Part shown: in pieces, positions 1 to 5,043 of the stretch | Layout of the letters: the number at the start of each line of letters is the position of its first letter | How positions within the stretch are numbered: position 1 is the first letter of the stretch | Assembly (NCBI GenBank): GCA_049680295.1 | Contig: JBAUHN010000233.1 | Location: 1-5,865 of the forward strand | Origin: JBAUHN01 sp049680295 | Lineage (GTDB): Bacteria; Pseudomonadota; Alphaproteobacteria; Rhodobacterales; Rhodobacteraceae | Direction of reading: 5' to 3' | Length of the DNA stretch: 5,865 nt | Made by a program: the position numbers and the translations under genes | The notes under the pieces: model-generated | The model's database searches: none | What the model was told of the DNA's origin: nothing | The model's input: the letters and a program-made list of their open reading frames with translations, nothing else

Positions 1-259
1 CCTGGTCCCTTGGGGTTCGGACAAGCCGAACGCCACTGCGGGACGTTGGCGGCAGGGATGCCGCCGGATTTAAGCGAAATAGACAGACCCGTGTTGTCGG
101 CTGCGCCTCCTGCCCGCGCCAGTCCGTCGATTTCGCTCAATTCCTCCCAATCCTTCCTTTCATCGCATTCGAGGTTTCAGGAGCAGGCGCATTCGCGCTG
201 TCCCTCAACCCCGATCCATTGGGCGACAGACCCAAGCGACACCACAAAGGAGAACCGTC
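1..259. other. Hairpin-rich leader upstream of the antirestriction gene
   Basis: I see no convincing gene here; the reading frames that cross it look like chance. The first 140 bases hold three inverted repeats. One has 6-bp arms at 15-20 and 26-31 around a 5-nt loop. One has perfect 7-bp arms at 48-54 and 59-65 around a GGGA loop. One has perfect 8-bp arms at 73-80 and 130-137 around a long loop. None is followed by a T-run, so they are poor intrinsic terminators for an upstream gene. Consecutive hairpins ahead of an antirestriction gene recall the single-strand promoters (Frpo/ssi type) of conjugative leading regions. That reading is inference. I could not pick a clear -35/-10 pair between 140 and 245. 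Confidence 0.4.
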
Positions 260-1138
260 ATGCCGAAATATGATGTCTATATGGAAGTCACAAATCAGAT
301 CATTGAAGCGCTGGAACAAGGTGTGAAGCCGTGGGAATGCCCGTGGCAGAAGAACGCCGCCGCCCTGCCCCTGCGGGTCACCGGAGACAGCTATCGCGGG
401 ATCAATCATGTTCTGTTGAACCTCAAAGCATGGACGCAAGGCTATCGCAATCCCGTCTGGATGACGTTCAAGCAAGCAAAAGACTTGGGTGGAATGGTGC
501 GCAAGGGCGAGAAATCATCTCTTGTGGTCAAATATGGCACGTTCGAAGCGAAGGACGAAGCCCGAGAAGGCGAGACGAAGGACAAGACGCGGGGATATCT
601 GAAGGCCTATCGCGTGTTCAATGTGCAGCAGATCGACGGGCTTGACGATCAATTCCCGACACCTGATGAGGCCGAGCCGCTGGCAACGCGGCCTATTGAG
701 CAGCTTTCGCACATTGCCGCCAACATGGTCGAGAGTATGGGCGTGGGCTATGCGGAAGGTGGGGACCGGGCATGCTATGTCCCGTCTTTGGATAAGGTTC
801 ACATGCCCGAACTGCCGAAGTTCAAGGCGGCAGAGTTGTTCTATTCAACGCTTTTTCATGAGTTGTCCCATGCGACAGGTCACAAGCGCCGGTGCGACCG
901 GACGAAGGATAAGGCGGGGTCCAAGTTTGGGAATGCGGTCTATGCGATGGAAGAACTCGTTGCCGAAATTTCATCGGCAATGGTGGGTGCGCAGCTTGAT
1001 TTTCAGCCGGGCCACATCGAGGACAGCGCGGCTTACGTTCAGTCGTGGTTGAAAATGTTGCGCGACGACAAGCGTGCGATTGTCAAAGCAGCAGCGGCGG
1101 CGCAGCGATCTGCGGATTATCTCATGGAGAAAGCTTGA
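260..1138 (+). CDS. ardC: ArdC-family antirestriction protein (ssDNA-binding plus zincin-like domains)
   Basis: The 292-residue product has the two-part build of ArdC proteins. Residues 1 to about 125 match the N-terminal single-strand-DNA-binding domain, with the typical opening of a Tyr-x-x-Val-Thr-x-x-Ile-Ile helix followed by the Pro-Trp...Pro-Trp pair near residues 24-29. Residues about 145-290 form a zincin-like metallopeptidase domain with a zinc site HELSH at 200-204 and a downstream EELVAE helix (231-236) that can give the third ligand. ArdC proteins are known from conjugative plasmids, where they bind incoming ssDNA and protect it from host restriction. The length is normal for the family. 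The ATG at 260 is supported by AAAGGAG at 246-252, 7 nt upstream. It faces away from the mob genes and is convergent with the small gene ending at 1195. It may be expressed early in the recipient, but that is inferred from position. I see no strong terminator in 1139-1194. Confidence 0.93.
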   Translation: MPKYDVYMEVTNQIIEALEQGVKPWECPWQKNAAALPLRVTGDSYRGINHVLLNLKAWTQGYRNPVWMTFKQAKDLGGMVRKGEKSSLVVKYGTFEAKDEAREGETKDKTRGYLKAYRVFNVQQIDGLDDQFPTPDEAEPLATRPIEQLSHIAANMVESMGVGYAEGGDRACYVPSLDKVHMPELPKFKAAELFYSTLFHELSHATGHKRRCDRTKDKAGSKFGNAVYAMEELVAEISSAMVGAQLDFQPGHIEDSAAYVQSWLKMLRDDKRAIVKAAAAAQRSADYLMEKA

Positions 1139-1194
1139 GAGATTGCAGAGGTCGCTTAGGCCCCTGCCCTACCGTTGCAGCGGAGGCTTGTTTT

Positions 1195-1611
1195 TCAGAT
1201 GCAGGTGAAGGCTGGCGCGTCGCCCAGGTTCATTGCCCGGGTTGTGTCCCCTACGGTTAACTCAACACGTTGCGTGTTGCGCAGGCCCTCAAGGATCGGA
1301 TGCCAGACGTTTTCAGCCAGATCACGCTTTGCCAGCCGTCCATGGACAAGTGGTGCGGTGATCGTCTGACCGTCGGGAAAGGCGAGCGTGGCCATTGTGG
1401 TCAAATCGGAGTTGCCCCCCAACACGATCAAAACCATGCTTTCGGTCCCGCCATAGACACGGTTGGGATCGCAGACGAGGCGGATGGTGGCCCCGTTGTC
1501 TGTGGTGGAATATAGATCAAGACCGCGCGTAAAATCATGTTCCCATGCCACGGCGGGTGTCGCGGCAAGGGCAGCGATGAGCATAGAAACAAGGCGGTTT
1601 TTGAAACGCAT
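1195..1611 (-). CDS. Hypothetical exported (periplasmic) protein, 138 aa
   Basis: I do not recognise this protein. It opens with a clear Sec signal peptide: basic n-region (MRFKNR), hydrophobic stretch LVSMLIAALAA, and a likely signal peptidase I site after Ala-Val-Ala at residue 22. The mature part of about 116 residues is rich in beta-prone Thr/Val/Leu segments and has only two cysteines, Cys47 and Cys137, which could form one disulfide in the periplasm. There is no lipobox and no further membrane helix. The start at 1611 is backed by AAAGGA about 9 nt upstream. It is the last of three minus-strand genes, 53 nt behind the 72-aa gene, and is probably cotranscribed. A surface-exclusion or other envelope role would fit a mobile element, but nothing in the sequence shows it. 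Confidence 0.75.
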   Translation of the reverse strand: MRFKNRLVSMLIAALAATPAVAWEHDFTRGLDLYSTTDNGATIRLVCDPNRVYGGTESMVLIVLGGNSDLTTMATLAFPDGQTITAPLVHGRLAKRDLAENVWHPILEGLRNTQRVELTVGDTTRAMNLGDAPAFTCI

Positions 1612-1639
1612 AGGCTGACGTCCTTTCGGAGCCAGCCTA
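1611..1639 (-). promoter_or_regulatory. Possible hairpin enclosing the ribosome binding site of the exported-protein gene
   Basis: Perfect 7-bp arms lie at 1611-1617 and 1633-1639. On the minus strand the 3' arm covers the bases just before the start codon and its first base. The AAAGGA ribosome binding site (complement of 1621-1626) sits in the 15-nt loop. Such a fold could modulate initiation, but a 7-bp arm pair can also arise by chance. Confidence 0.25.
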
Positions 1640-1664
1640 GCATTTTTTCAGGGAAACTGGAAGG

Positions 1665-1883
1665 TCACGCGTCGAGTTCAGCGGCGAGAACCCACTTACT
1701 TTGCCAGACATCAAAGGTGGCCAATATAGTGCCCTGCGGGTCGAGGAACTTCAACGTGCCAGAGGTCTCTTTATCCAGCATGTAAGACGCCCCAAACATC
1801 CGGAGGGTTGCGGGTGATGGCGAGTAGACAACGCCGACATCTACGGCTTCATCCTCGCTGCGCATGGAGAACATATCAGTCAT
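1665..1883 (-). CDS. Hypothetical small protein, 72 aa
   Basis: This is an acidic small protein with no domain I recognise, no signal peptide and no membrane segment. The second half reads as a short beta-rich unit (YMLDKETSGTLKFLDPQG, then ILATFDVWQSKWVLAAEL). The ATG at 1883 lies inside the end of the preceding 53-aa gene: the two overlap by 8 nt (ATGACTGA), and the nearest Shine-Dalgarno-like AGGA is about 14 nt upstream. Translational coupling is therefore the likely way it is started. Internal Met codons at residues 4 and 7 are alternative starts but have no better ribosome site. The overlap supports both genes being real. Function unknown. Confidence 0.65.
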   Translation of the reverse strand: MTDMFSMRSEDEAVDVGVVYSPSPATLRMFGASYMLDKETSGTLKFLDPQGTILATFDVWQSKWVLAAELDA

Positions 1884-2037
1884 AATCGTAAATCACGTCC
1901 TCTCGCACGATATCATCTTTCCATTTCGGTGTTCGCGCCCCGGTGTTCCATTCATAAAGATATCCTACGATATCCCGCGTTTTGGCATCGAAAATGCGGG
2001 CGACGGCTTTTCCTTCAATCTTCCGTTTTCGCATCAT
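1876..2037 (-). CDS. Hypothetical small basic protein, 53 aa
   Basis: A longer open frame reaches back to 2283, but the usable start is the ATG at 2037 (or the adjacent ATG at 2034). It is preceded by GAAAGGA 7 nt upstream, while the upstream extension is Arg/Pro-rich and looks untranslated. The protein has a basic N-terminus (MMRKRK), then a compact beta-like segment (AVARIFDAKTRDIVGYLYEW) and an acidic end (DVIYDYD). I do not recognise the family. It begins the three-gene minus-strand group and overlaps the next gene by 8 nt, which is the best evidence that it is translated. A role as a regulator or small partner of the 72-aa protein is only a guess. Confidence 0.6.
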   Translation of the reverse strand: MMRKRKIEGKAVARIFDAKTRDIVGYLYEWNTGARTPKWKDDIVREDVIYDYD

Positions 2038-2105
2038 GATCAAATCCTTTCGCGATGCGGTTGGGTTTTGCGCCCCCTTCCGCCAGTGGCGAAGCCTCGC
2101 CTGAA

Positions 2106-2144
2106 CTGTCCAGCCGAATGGCCTCATGCCATTCGGCTGGACAG
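2106..2144. repeat. Perfect 17-bp inverted repeat with 5-nt loop
   Basis: Arms at 2106-2122 and 2128-2144 are exact reverse complements around the loop CTCAT. The stem is far longer than chance allows. Neither side has a T-run, so a Rho-independent terminator is not well supported. It lies about 70 bp upstream of the 53-aa gene. It could be an operator, a transcription boundary, a single-strand initiation structure, or the remains of a second transfer or replication origin. Confidence 0.8.
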
Positions 2145-2356
2145 AGCAGAGAGGGCGCAGCCCGTCCTGCGTCCGGAGACGGATCGAAGACAGGGGGCCA
2201 GAGGGCGGAAAATTGGGGGGACCGCGCAGAGCGTGGGGGAGCCCATTTTCTGTCCGGAGGCTGGCGCGCTTGCGCGACATCACGACCCCTGTTGAGAGCC
2301 GGGACCGGATGGCAGGCGGATCAAGAAAAGGAAAAGTGCCGACGCGCCTAGAGCGA

Positions 2357-2410
2357 AGCGGAGGGCGTGTTGTCCTCCGCTCTATTCAATCTCGCGTTTT
2401 TCGCGGGATT
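2357..2410 (-). terminator. Tandem hairpins after the virC-like operon, possible terminator
   Basis: Two stem-loops follow the stop codon of the last gene of the virC-like pair. The first in transcript order pairs 2402-2410 with 2388-2396 (9 bp with one G-U, 5-nt A-rich loop in RNA). The second pairs 2374-2381 with 2357-2364 (8 bp, 9-nt loop). Neither is followed by a U-run on the minus strand. They would make at best a weak or Rho-assisted terminator, or a 3'-end-protecting structure. Confidence 0.35.
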
Positions 2411-2438
2411 TCATTGCCCGTAGTAATCTGCAAAACGA

Positions 2439-3095
2439 CTAGAGGTACTTCTTGCTTAGCTCTTCTATCACTTCATCGAGCTTGTCCCAAAACAGGGTTT
2501 CGAACTGTCCTCGAACCATGGCCGGATCGGAGCGAACACGAAGAGGGTCATGTTCCTCACGCATTGCGTCTAGAATGGTACCATCGAGCCTCTTTGACGT
2601 ATGGTATCCGTCTTGCATAGGAAGCCTGTCAGCTTCCGGCTTTGGAATGAAAGTGGGCGAAAGCACGAATTGCTCTGTCGCTTTGCGCCCCGCTAGCATC
2701 ACAATATCGCGCTGCTCCAGGCCTTTCTTAATCAACGGCTTCATAGCGTCGCCTTGATCAACTCGAACAGCAGCATCGAGTGTCGTTTGACGATCACTCC
2801 GTGGGGCAGTTGCTGTCTTGGCTTGTGGTTCCGATCGTGCTTTTGCAGCTTTTGGTTTGCTTGGGGTTGCTGTCGCTTTCCTCGGTTCCGGCTTGGTATC
2901 GGGTGTTTTTGATTTCTTGACTGGCGGCGTTGTAGGGGGCGATTGCGTTTGGCGACTGGGCTCGATTGCTTGAGCACTTTTGTCTGGGATTTTGACATCA
3001 GAGGGCATGTCGGTTTCGACTGGTCGGTAGCGTTCGAAAGTGTGCGAATACTTGGGATCGTCGCCGGTGATTTTTGGTTTGGTTCGACGTACCAT
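2439..3095 (-). CDS. VirC2-position protein with disordered Pro/Lys-rich N-terminal half, 218 aa
   Basis: The ATG at 3095 shares one base with the stop of the ATPase gene (TGATG) and has GGGAG 7 nt upstream. A GTG one codon earlier (3098) is a weaker alternative. Residues about 30-103 are low-complexity Pro/Lys/Ala/Thr/Ser and surely disordered. The C-terminal part (about 105-218) looks folded, with helical stretches such as PLIKKGLEQRDIVMLAGRKA and a final DKLDEVIEELSKKY. Gene order, coupling to a VirC1-like ATPase, length (VirC2 is about 200 aa) and the layout of a disordered N-terminus before a small folded C-terminus all resemble virC1-virC2 of Ti plasmids, where VirC2 is a ribbon-helix-helix DNA-binding protein. 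I cannot confirm sequence homology by eye, so the assignment is positional. A ParB-like partition partner is the main alternative. Confidence 0.75.
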   Translation of the reverse strand: MVRRTKPKITGDDPKYSHTFERYRPVETDMPSDVKIPDKSAQAIEPSRQTQSPPTTPPVKKSKTPDTKPEPRKATATPSKPKAAKARSEPQAKTATAPRSDRQTTLDAAVRVDQGDAMKPLIKKGLEQRDIVMLAGRKATEQFVLSPTFIPKPEADRLPMQDGYHTSKRLDGTILDAMREEHDPLRVRSDPAMVRGQFETLFWDKLDEVIEELSKKYL

Positions 3096-3808
3096 CACTT
3101 ATCTCCCAGAATCTCTTTGAGAATGTCGCGGGCTTCTTCGACTGCTTCGTCAAAGTATTTTGCATGAGTTCTGAGTAGGCCATACTTGGATTCACGTCGC
3201 CTTTCAGCGACGACGTGAAGAAAGCCCTGAGCATCTGCATCTAGGTGCTGATTGCGATGCATGAAGTAGTTATCCATGATCGGGAATAGACGAAGGGCCT
3301 CCTTTTCTATCCCCTCTTGGGCCATAGTGGGTTTCGTCGGTACGTCTGCGAATATGATACGGAGACTTGGGAGGGCCGCAGGATCGTCTGTGCGGTCACG
3401 GAGGCCGACGTACCAGTTGAAGGTGTCCTTCGTTATCGAGAGGTCCTTCTCGGCAAGCTTCATCGGTACAACTAGATAATCACTGCTTGCCGCAAGGTCA
3501 TCAGCCCACGCTCCGGCAGCACCTTGTGTGTCTACGAAGACAAGATCTGTGTCCCCTGCCTTCCATGCGGCTTCAATGACGTTGTCGAGGTCGCTTGAAA
3601 ACTCAAGTTGTTGAACCTTTACCAATGGTTCGTCAATCTCGAGCCTGTTGAACCACCGATACAATGCTTGTTGCGGATCGGCGTCCAGTACAAGGCAGCG
3701 TTGTTTGTCTTTAACTGCGGCGCTCACAATGGCCTGCAAAAGTGTTGTTTTGCCAGCGCCGCCCTTTCGCGTCATCACAGTGACGACTTTCATATCATCA
3801 TTTTGCAT
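3095..3808 (-). CDS. VirC1-like ParA/MinD-family ATPase
   Basis: The 237-residue product is a small ParA-type ATPase without an added DNA-binding domain. The deviant Walker A motif KGGAGKTT is at residues 15-22, the switch-like LVLDADPQQ at 39-47 and Walker B LVFVDTQG at 89-96. As I recall VirC1, the resemblance is closer to it than to plasmid ParA: DADPQQALYRW, the ASSDYLVVPMKL segment, and a late PIMDNYFMHRNQHLDADAQG stretch like VirC1's PMHERDAF region. VirC1 binds overdrive, promotes VirD1/VirD2 relaxosome assembly and spatially positions transfer intermediates. I chose ATG 3808 because GAGAGAG (complement of 3814-3820) lies 5 nt upstream. ATG 3793 has no ribosome site. The open frame continues to 4045 only because the heptamer array lacks stops. 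It is cotranscribed with the next gene (TGATG junction). A plain partition ATPase remains possible. Confidence 0.85.
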   Translation of the reverse strand: MQNDDMKVVTVMTRKGGAGKTTLLQAIVSAAVKDKQRCLVLDADPQQALYRWFNRLEIDEPLVKVQQLEFSSDLDNVIEAAWKAGDTDLVFVDTQGAAGAWADDLAASSDYLVVPMKLAEKDLSITKDTFNWYVGLRDRTDDPAALPSLRIIFADVPTKPTMAQEGIEKEALRLFPIMDNYFMHRNQHLDADAQGFLHVVAERRRESKYGLLRTHAKYFDEAVEEARDILKEILGDK

Positions 3809-3818
3809 TTCTGCTCTC

Positions 3819-4110
3819 TCGCGTGTTGCGTATCGCTTTTCGCGTGTCGCGTTGGTTTTTGTCTTTTTCGCGTGTTGCTTGTTCCATACCGCATGTCGCG
3901 TGTCAATTATCGCTGGTCGCGTGTAGCTTACCGCGTGTCCGTTTCGCACTACGCGTGTTGCGTGTCGCGTGCTACTAACACCATCACGCGTGTCGCTTGT
4001 TGCGTACCGCGTGTCGCGTGACGAGGTCGGGTCGACGATGAGCAATCATACATCCCTAAGTCCGCGTGTTGAATGGCGCGTGTCGCGTAGTGCGTGTCGC
4101 GTGTCGCGTG
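3819..4110. repeat. Degenerate heptanucleotide repeat array, consensus TCGCGTG
   Basis: From 3819 to 4020 the sequence can be cut almost without slippage into 29 consecutive 7-mers, with a single 1-base loss near 3945-3950. A second block of seven units runs 4062-4110 after a 41-bp non-repeat gap. Exact TCGCGTG occurs at 3819, 3840, 3868, 3896, 3917, 3965, 4014, 4097 and 4104. Common variants are TTGCGTG/TTGCGTA, CCGCGTG and ACGCGTG. Spacings between exact copies are 21, 28, 28, 21, 48, 49, 83 and 7, that is, multiples of seven or one off. The array starts at the ribosome binding site of the VirC1-like gene, so it forms the leader or promoter region of that operon. Possible roles are a binding array for the VirC1-like/partner proteins, a partition centromere, or an expanding simple repeat without function. 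Confidence 0.9.
3901..3906 (-). promoter_or_regulatory. Candidate -35 element for the virC1-like operon, inside the array
   Basis: On the minus strand this is TTGACA, the full -35 consensus, reading toward the VirC1-like gene about 95 bp downstream. At 17-bp spacing the -10 position is only AACAAG, so the match rests on the -35. The array begins at the gene's ribosome site, so the promoter must lie within or beyond the repeats. Confidence 0.25.
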
Positions 4111-4365
4111 CGAAAACCAAAAAACGACGTCGGAATGGCAACCAAACGACAGCCGTGCCGACCTAAAAGCCTGTAAATGGGTCATGCGGGCGCTGAGAGC
4201 GGCCATAGAGGCGCATACGGAGGTCGCGCTAGGGAAGGGGTGCCAAAACACGTGGCGGCTCCTCTGGGGGGAAATTTCGGCAAACCCGCGAGACTACCGC
4301 AGGTACGCGAAGTCACTCGCACGCGGTTCGCGGGCCTCGGTTCTATGAGCCTCGGCGGAAAATGG
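4111..4365. other. Spacer between heptamer array and inverted repeat
   Basis: This is about 255 bases of GC-rich sequence with no gene that I can support. A plus-strand frame from ATG 4181 to 4348 would encode 55 residues with a fairly protein-like composition, including KGCQNTWRLLWGEI, but has no ribosome binding site. It could be a remnant of a former gene. I see no strong inverted repeat here. In oriT-proximal DNA such spacers often hold bending or accessory-protein sites, but none is evident. Confidence 0.4.
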
Positions 4366-4435
4366 CATAACAAGCGTTTCTACAATAATACGTTATTGAA
4401 ACACGTAAAGCATTATTGTAGAAACGCTTGTTATG
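4366..4435. repeat. 70-bp AT-rich inverted repeat with perfect 24-bp arms (oriT core)
   Basis: The arms at 4366-4389 and 4412-4435 are exact reverse complements around a 22-nt spacer. The arms are AT-rich (8 G/C of 24), unlike the GC-rich surroundings. The spacer repeats part of the arm (TTATTG...GAAAC), so the left arm can also fold onto it: CAATAA 4383-4388 pairs with TTATTG 4393-4398, extended by GTTT 4376-4379 with AAAC 4399-4402. Position (33 bp before mobC) and symmetry fit the relaxase/accessory recognition repeat of an oriT. It may double as the operator of the mob operon. Confidence 0.85.
4396..4424 (+). promoter_or_regulatory. Candidate promoter of the mob operon inside the inverted repeat
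   Basis: TTGAAA at 4396-4401 and TAGAAA at 4419-4424 are separated by 17 bp and match 5 of 6 and 4 of 6 consensus bases. Transcription would start near 4431, giving a leader of about 37 nt to mobC. Lying in the spacer and right arm of the inverted repeat, it would be blocked when MobC or the relaxase occupies the repeat, allowing autoregulation. This is inferred from sequence only. Confidence 0.35.
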
Positions 4436-4439
4436 ATGA

Positions 4440-4451
4440 TGGCAGGAAATA
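4440..4451 (-). other. oriT: Putative oriT nic site, T-DNA-border-like
   Basis: The plus strand reads TGGCAGGAAATA, identical at 11 of 12 positions to the start of the Ti T-DNA border (TGGCAGGATATA). The minus strand therefore reads ATTTCCTG-CCA, one mismatch from the YATCCTG/Y nick consensus shared by RP4-type and VirD2-type relaxases. By analogy with VirD2, which cuts between the third and fourth border bases on the lower strand, the nick would fall on the minus strand between 4443 and 4442. It lies 7 nt beyond the right arm of the 24-bp inverted repeat and directly upstream of mobC and a VirD2-like relaxase. The outer half of the border (GTAAAC) is not conserved. Confidence 0.65.
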
Positions 4452-4467
4452 GGGGTTCTTTGTTCGT

Positions 4468-5043
4468 ATGCCTAAAGGCCGAATTCTGACACCAGACGAA
4501 CGCCTGATGATTGTCCGTGAGGCAGCAAAAGGCGCTGATGTGAAAGGGCTTGCGCTGCGCTTCGGTGTCACGCGGCGGACAATCCACTACACGATCAAGC
4601 GTGAAAAAGACCGCCGACGCGATACGGGAGTTCGTACCGCCGCTGCCAGCGTGACGGTCACGCCGGATGAGATGAAGGCCTTCGATGCAGAGCTGGCGAG
4701 GCACGGTTTCGATAGTAGAGCGGATGGACTGCGCGCGCTCATGCAGGCGACAAATGGAATTTTCGTGCCAGACGAGCATCTCGCAAATGAATTAGCGGGC
4801 TACCGAGCTGCCCTCAATCGGGTGGGCAACAACATCACGCAAATCGCCCGACGCCTGAACGAGGCAAAGAAGCGCGGGATGCCTGCGTCTTGGTCTGAAA
4901 AGCAGTATGAAGAAATCAGAGCGCTGGCCGGAATGGTCCTCCAGATGGGTGATCAGATCGACCTCTTGGTTCGGCGGCGTAACGCGACCATGACCGTGAC
5001 GGTCACAGATGTGTTGAGGGAGTTTGCTCTTGGCACGCAATAG
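4468..5043 (+). CDS. mobC: MobC-family relaxosome accessory protein with N-terminal HTH
   Basis: The 191-residue protein combines two DNA-binding parts. Residues about 8-46 form a resolvase/transposase-type helix-turn-helix (LTPDERLMIVREAAKG, then LALRFGVTRRTIHYTIKRE). Residues about 61-165 match MobC mobilization proteins: a ribbon-helix-helix start (SVTVTPDEMKAF...SRADGLRALM) and the hallmark RVGNNITQIARRLNEA at 118-133. MobC/VirD1-type proteins bind oriT, melt the nick region and help the relaxase cut. The extra HTH is not part of the minimal MobC domain and probably recognises the 24-bp inverted repeat just upstream, possibly repressing the operon. ATG 4468 has AGGGG at 4451-4455, a rather long 12-nt spacing. 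The gene overlaps the relaxase start by 14 nt. Confidence 0.88.
   Translation: MPKGRILTPDERLMIVREAAKGADVKGLALRFGVTRRTIHYTIKREKDRRRDTGVRTAAASVTVTPDEMKAFDAELARHGFDSRADGLRALMQATNGIFVPDEHLANELAGYRAALNRVGNNITQIARRLNEAKKRGMPASWSEKQYEEIRALAGMVLQMGDQIDLLVRRRNATMTVTVTDVLREFALGTQ

Larger units (their letters stand above)
2038..2438. other. Non-coding spacer between the virC-like pair and the small-gene operon
   Basis: About 400 bases carry no gene I can support; the frames crossing it have Arg/Pro/Gly-rich shadow translations and no ribosome sites. It holds several inverted repeats: a 5-bp stem at 2088-2101, the perfect 17-bp hairpin at 2106-2144, a GC alternation at 2266-2277, and two hairpins at 2357-2381 and 2388-2410 just behind the stop of the virC2-position gene. 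An 8-bp direct repeat GTCCGGAG occurs at 2171-2178 and 2252-2259. The promoter of the small-gene operon must lie here, but I see no clear -35/-10 pair. Confidence 0.5.

Noticed and set aside
10..273. Plus-strand reading frame of 87 codons at the left edge
   Set aside because: Low-complexity Ser/Pro-rich translation, no ribosome site, overlaps the ardC start and crosses three hairpins. It is most likely chance.
1139..1194. Terminator between ardC and the convergent exported-protein gene
   Set aside because: Only an imperfect 6-of-7 bp stem (1145-1151 with 1161-1167), with no adjoining T-run, could be found. The T-run at 1191-1195 has no good stem before it.
2038..2283. Longer start for the 53-aa protein at 2283
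   Set aside because: The extra 82 residues are Arg/Pro-rich, run across the 17-bp hairpin and have no ribosome site, whereas ATG 2037 has GAAAGGA at good spacing.
3809..4045. N-terminal extension of the VirC1-like ATPase by 79 residues, reading through the heptamer array
   Set aside because: The translation is a Thr-Arg-His-Ala type repeat made by the 7-mers, and family members begin just before the Walker A motif. A ribosome site supports ATG 3808. The array lacks stops, so several frames stay open through it.
3819..4110. CRISPR array
   Set aside because: The units are degenerate contiguous heptamers with no 20-40 bp repeats separated by unique spacers, and no cas gene is present.
3819..4110. 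Replication iterons of an origin
   Set aside because: Iterons are usually 17-22 bp beside a rep gene and an AT-rich block. No replication initiator is visible and the 7-bp period does not fit, although the AT-rich repeat nearby means this cannot be fully excluded.
4181..4348. Possible 55-aa protein between the array and the inverted repeat
   Set aside because: The composition is protein-like, but there is no ribosome binding site, no recognised family and no coupling to a neighbour. It is noted only as a possible remnant.
4366..4435. Inverted repeat as insertion-sequence ends or a transcription terminator
   Set aside because: The arms enclose only 22 bp with no transposase or target duplication. 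There is no T-run after either arm, and it stands upstream of an operon rather than after a gene.
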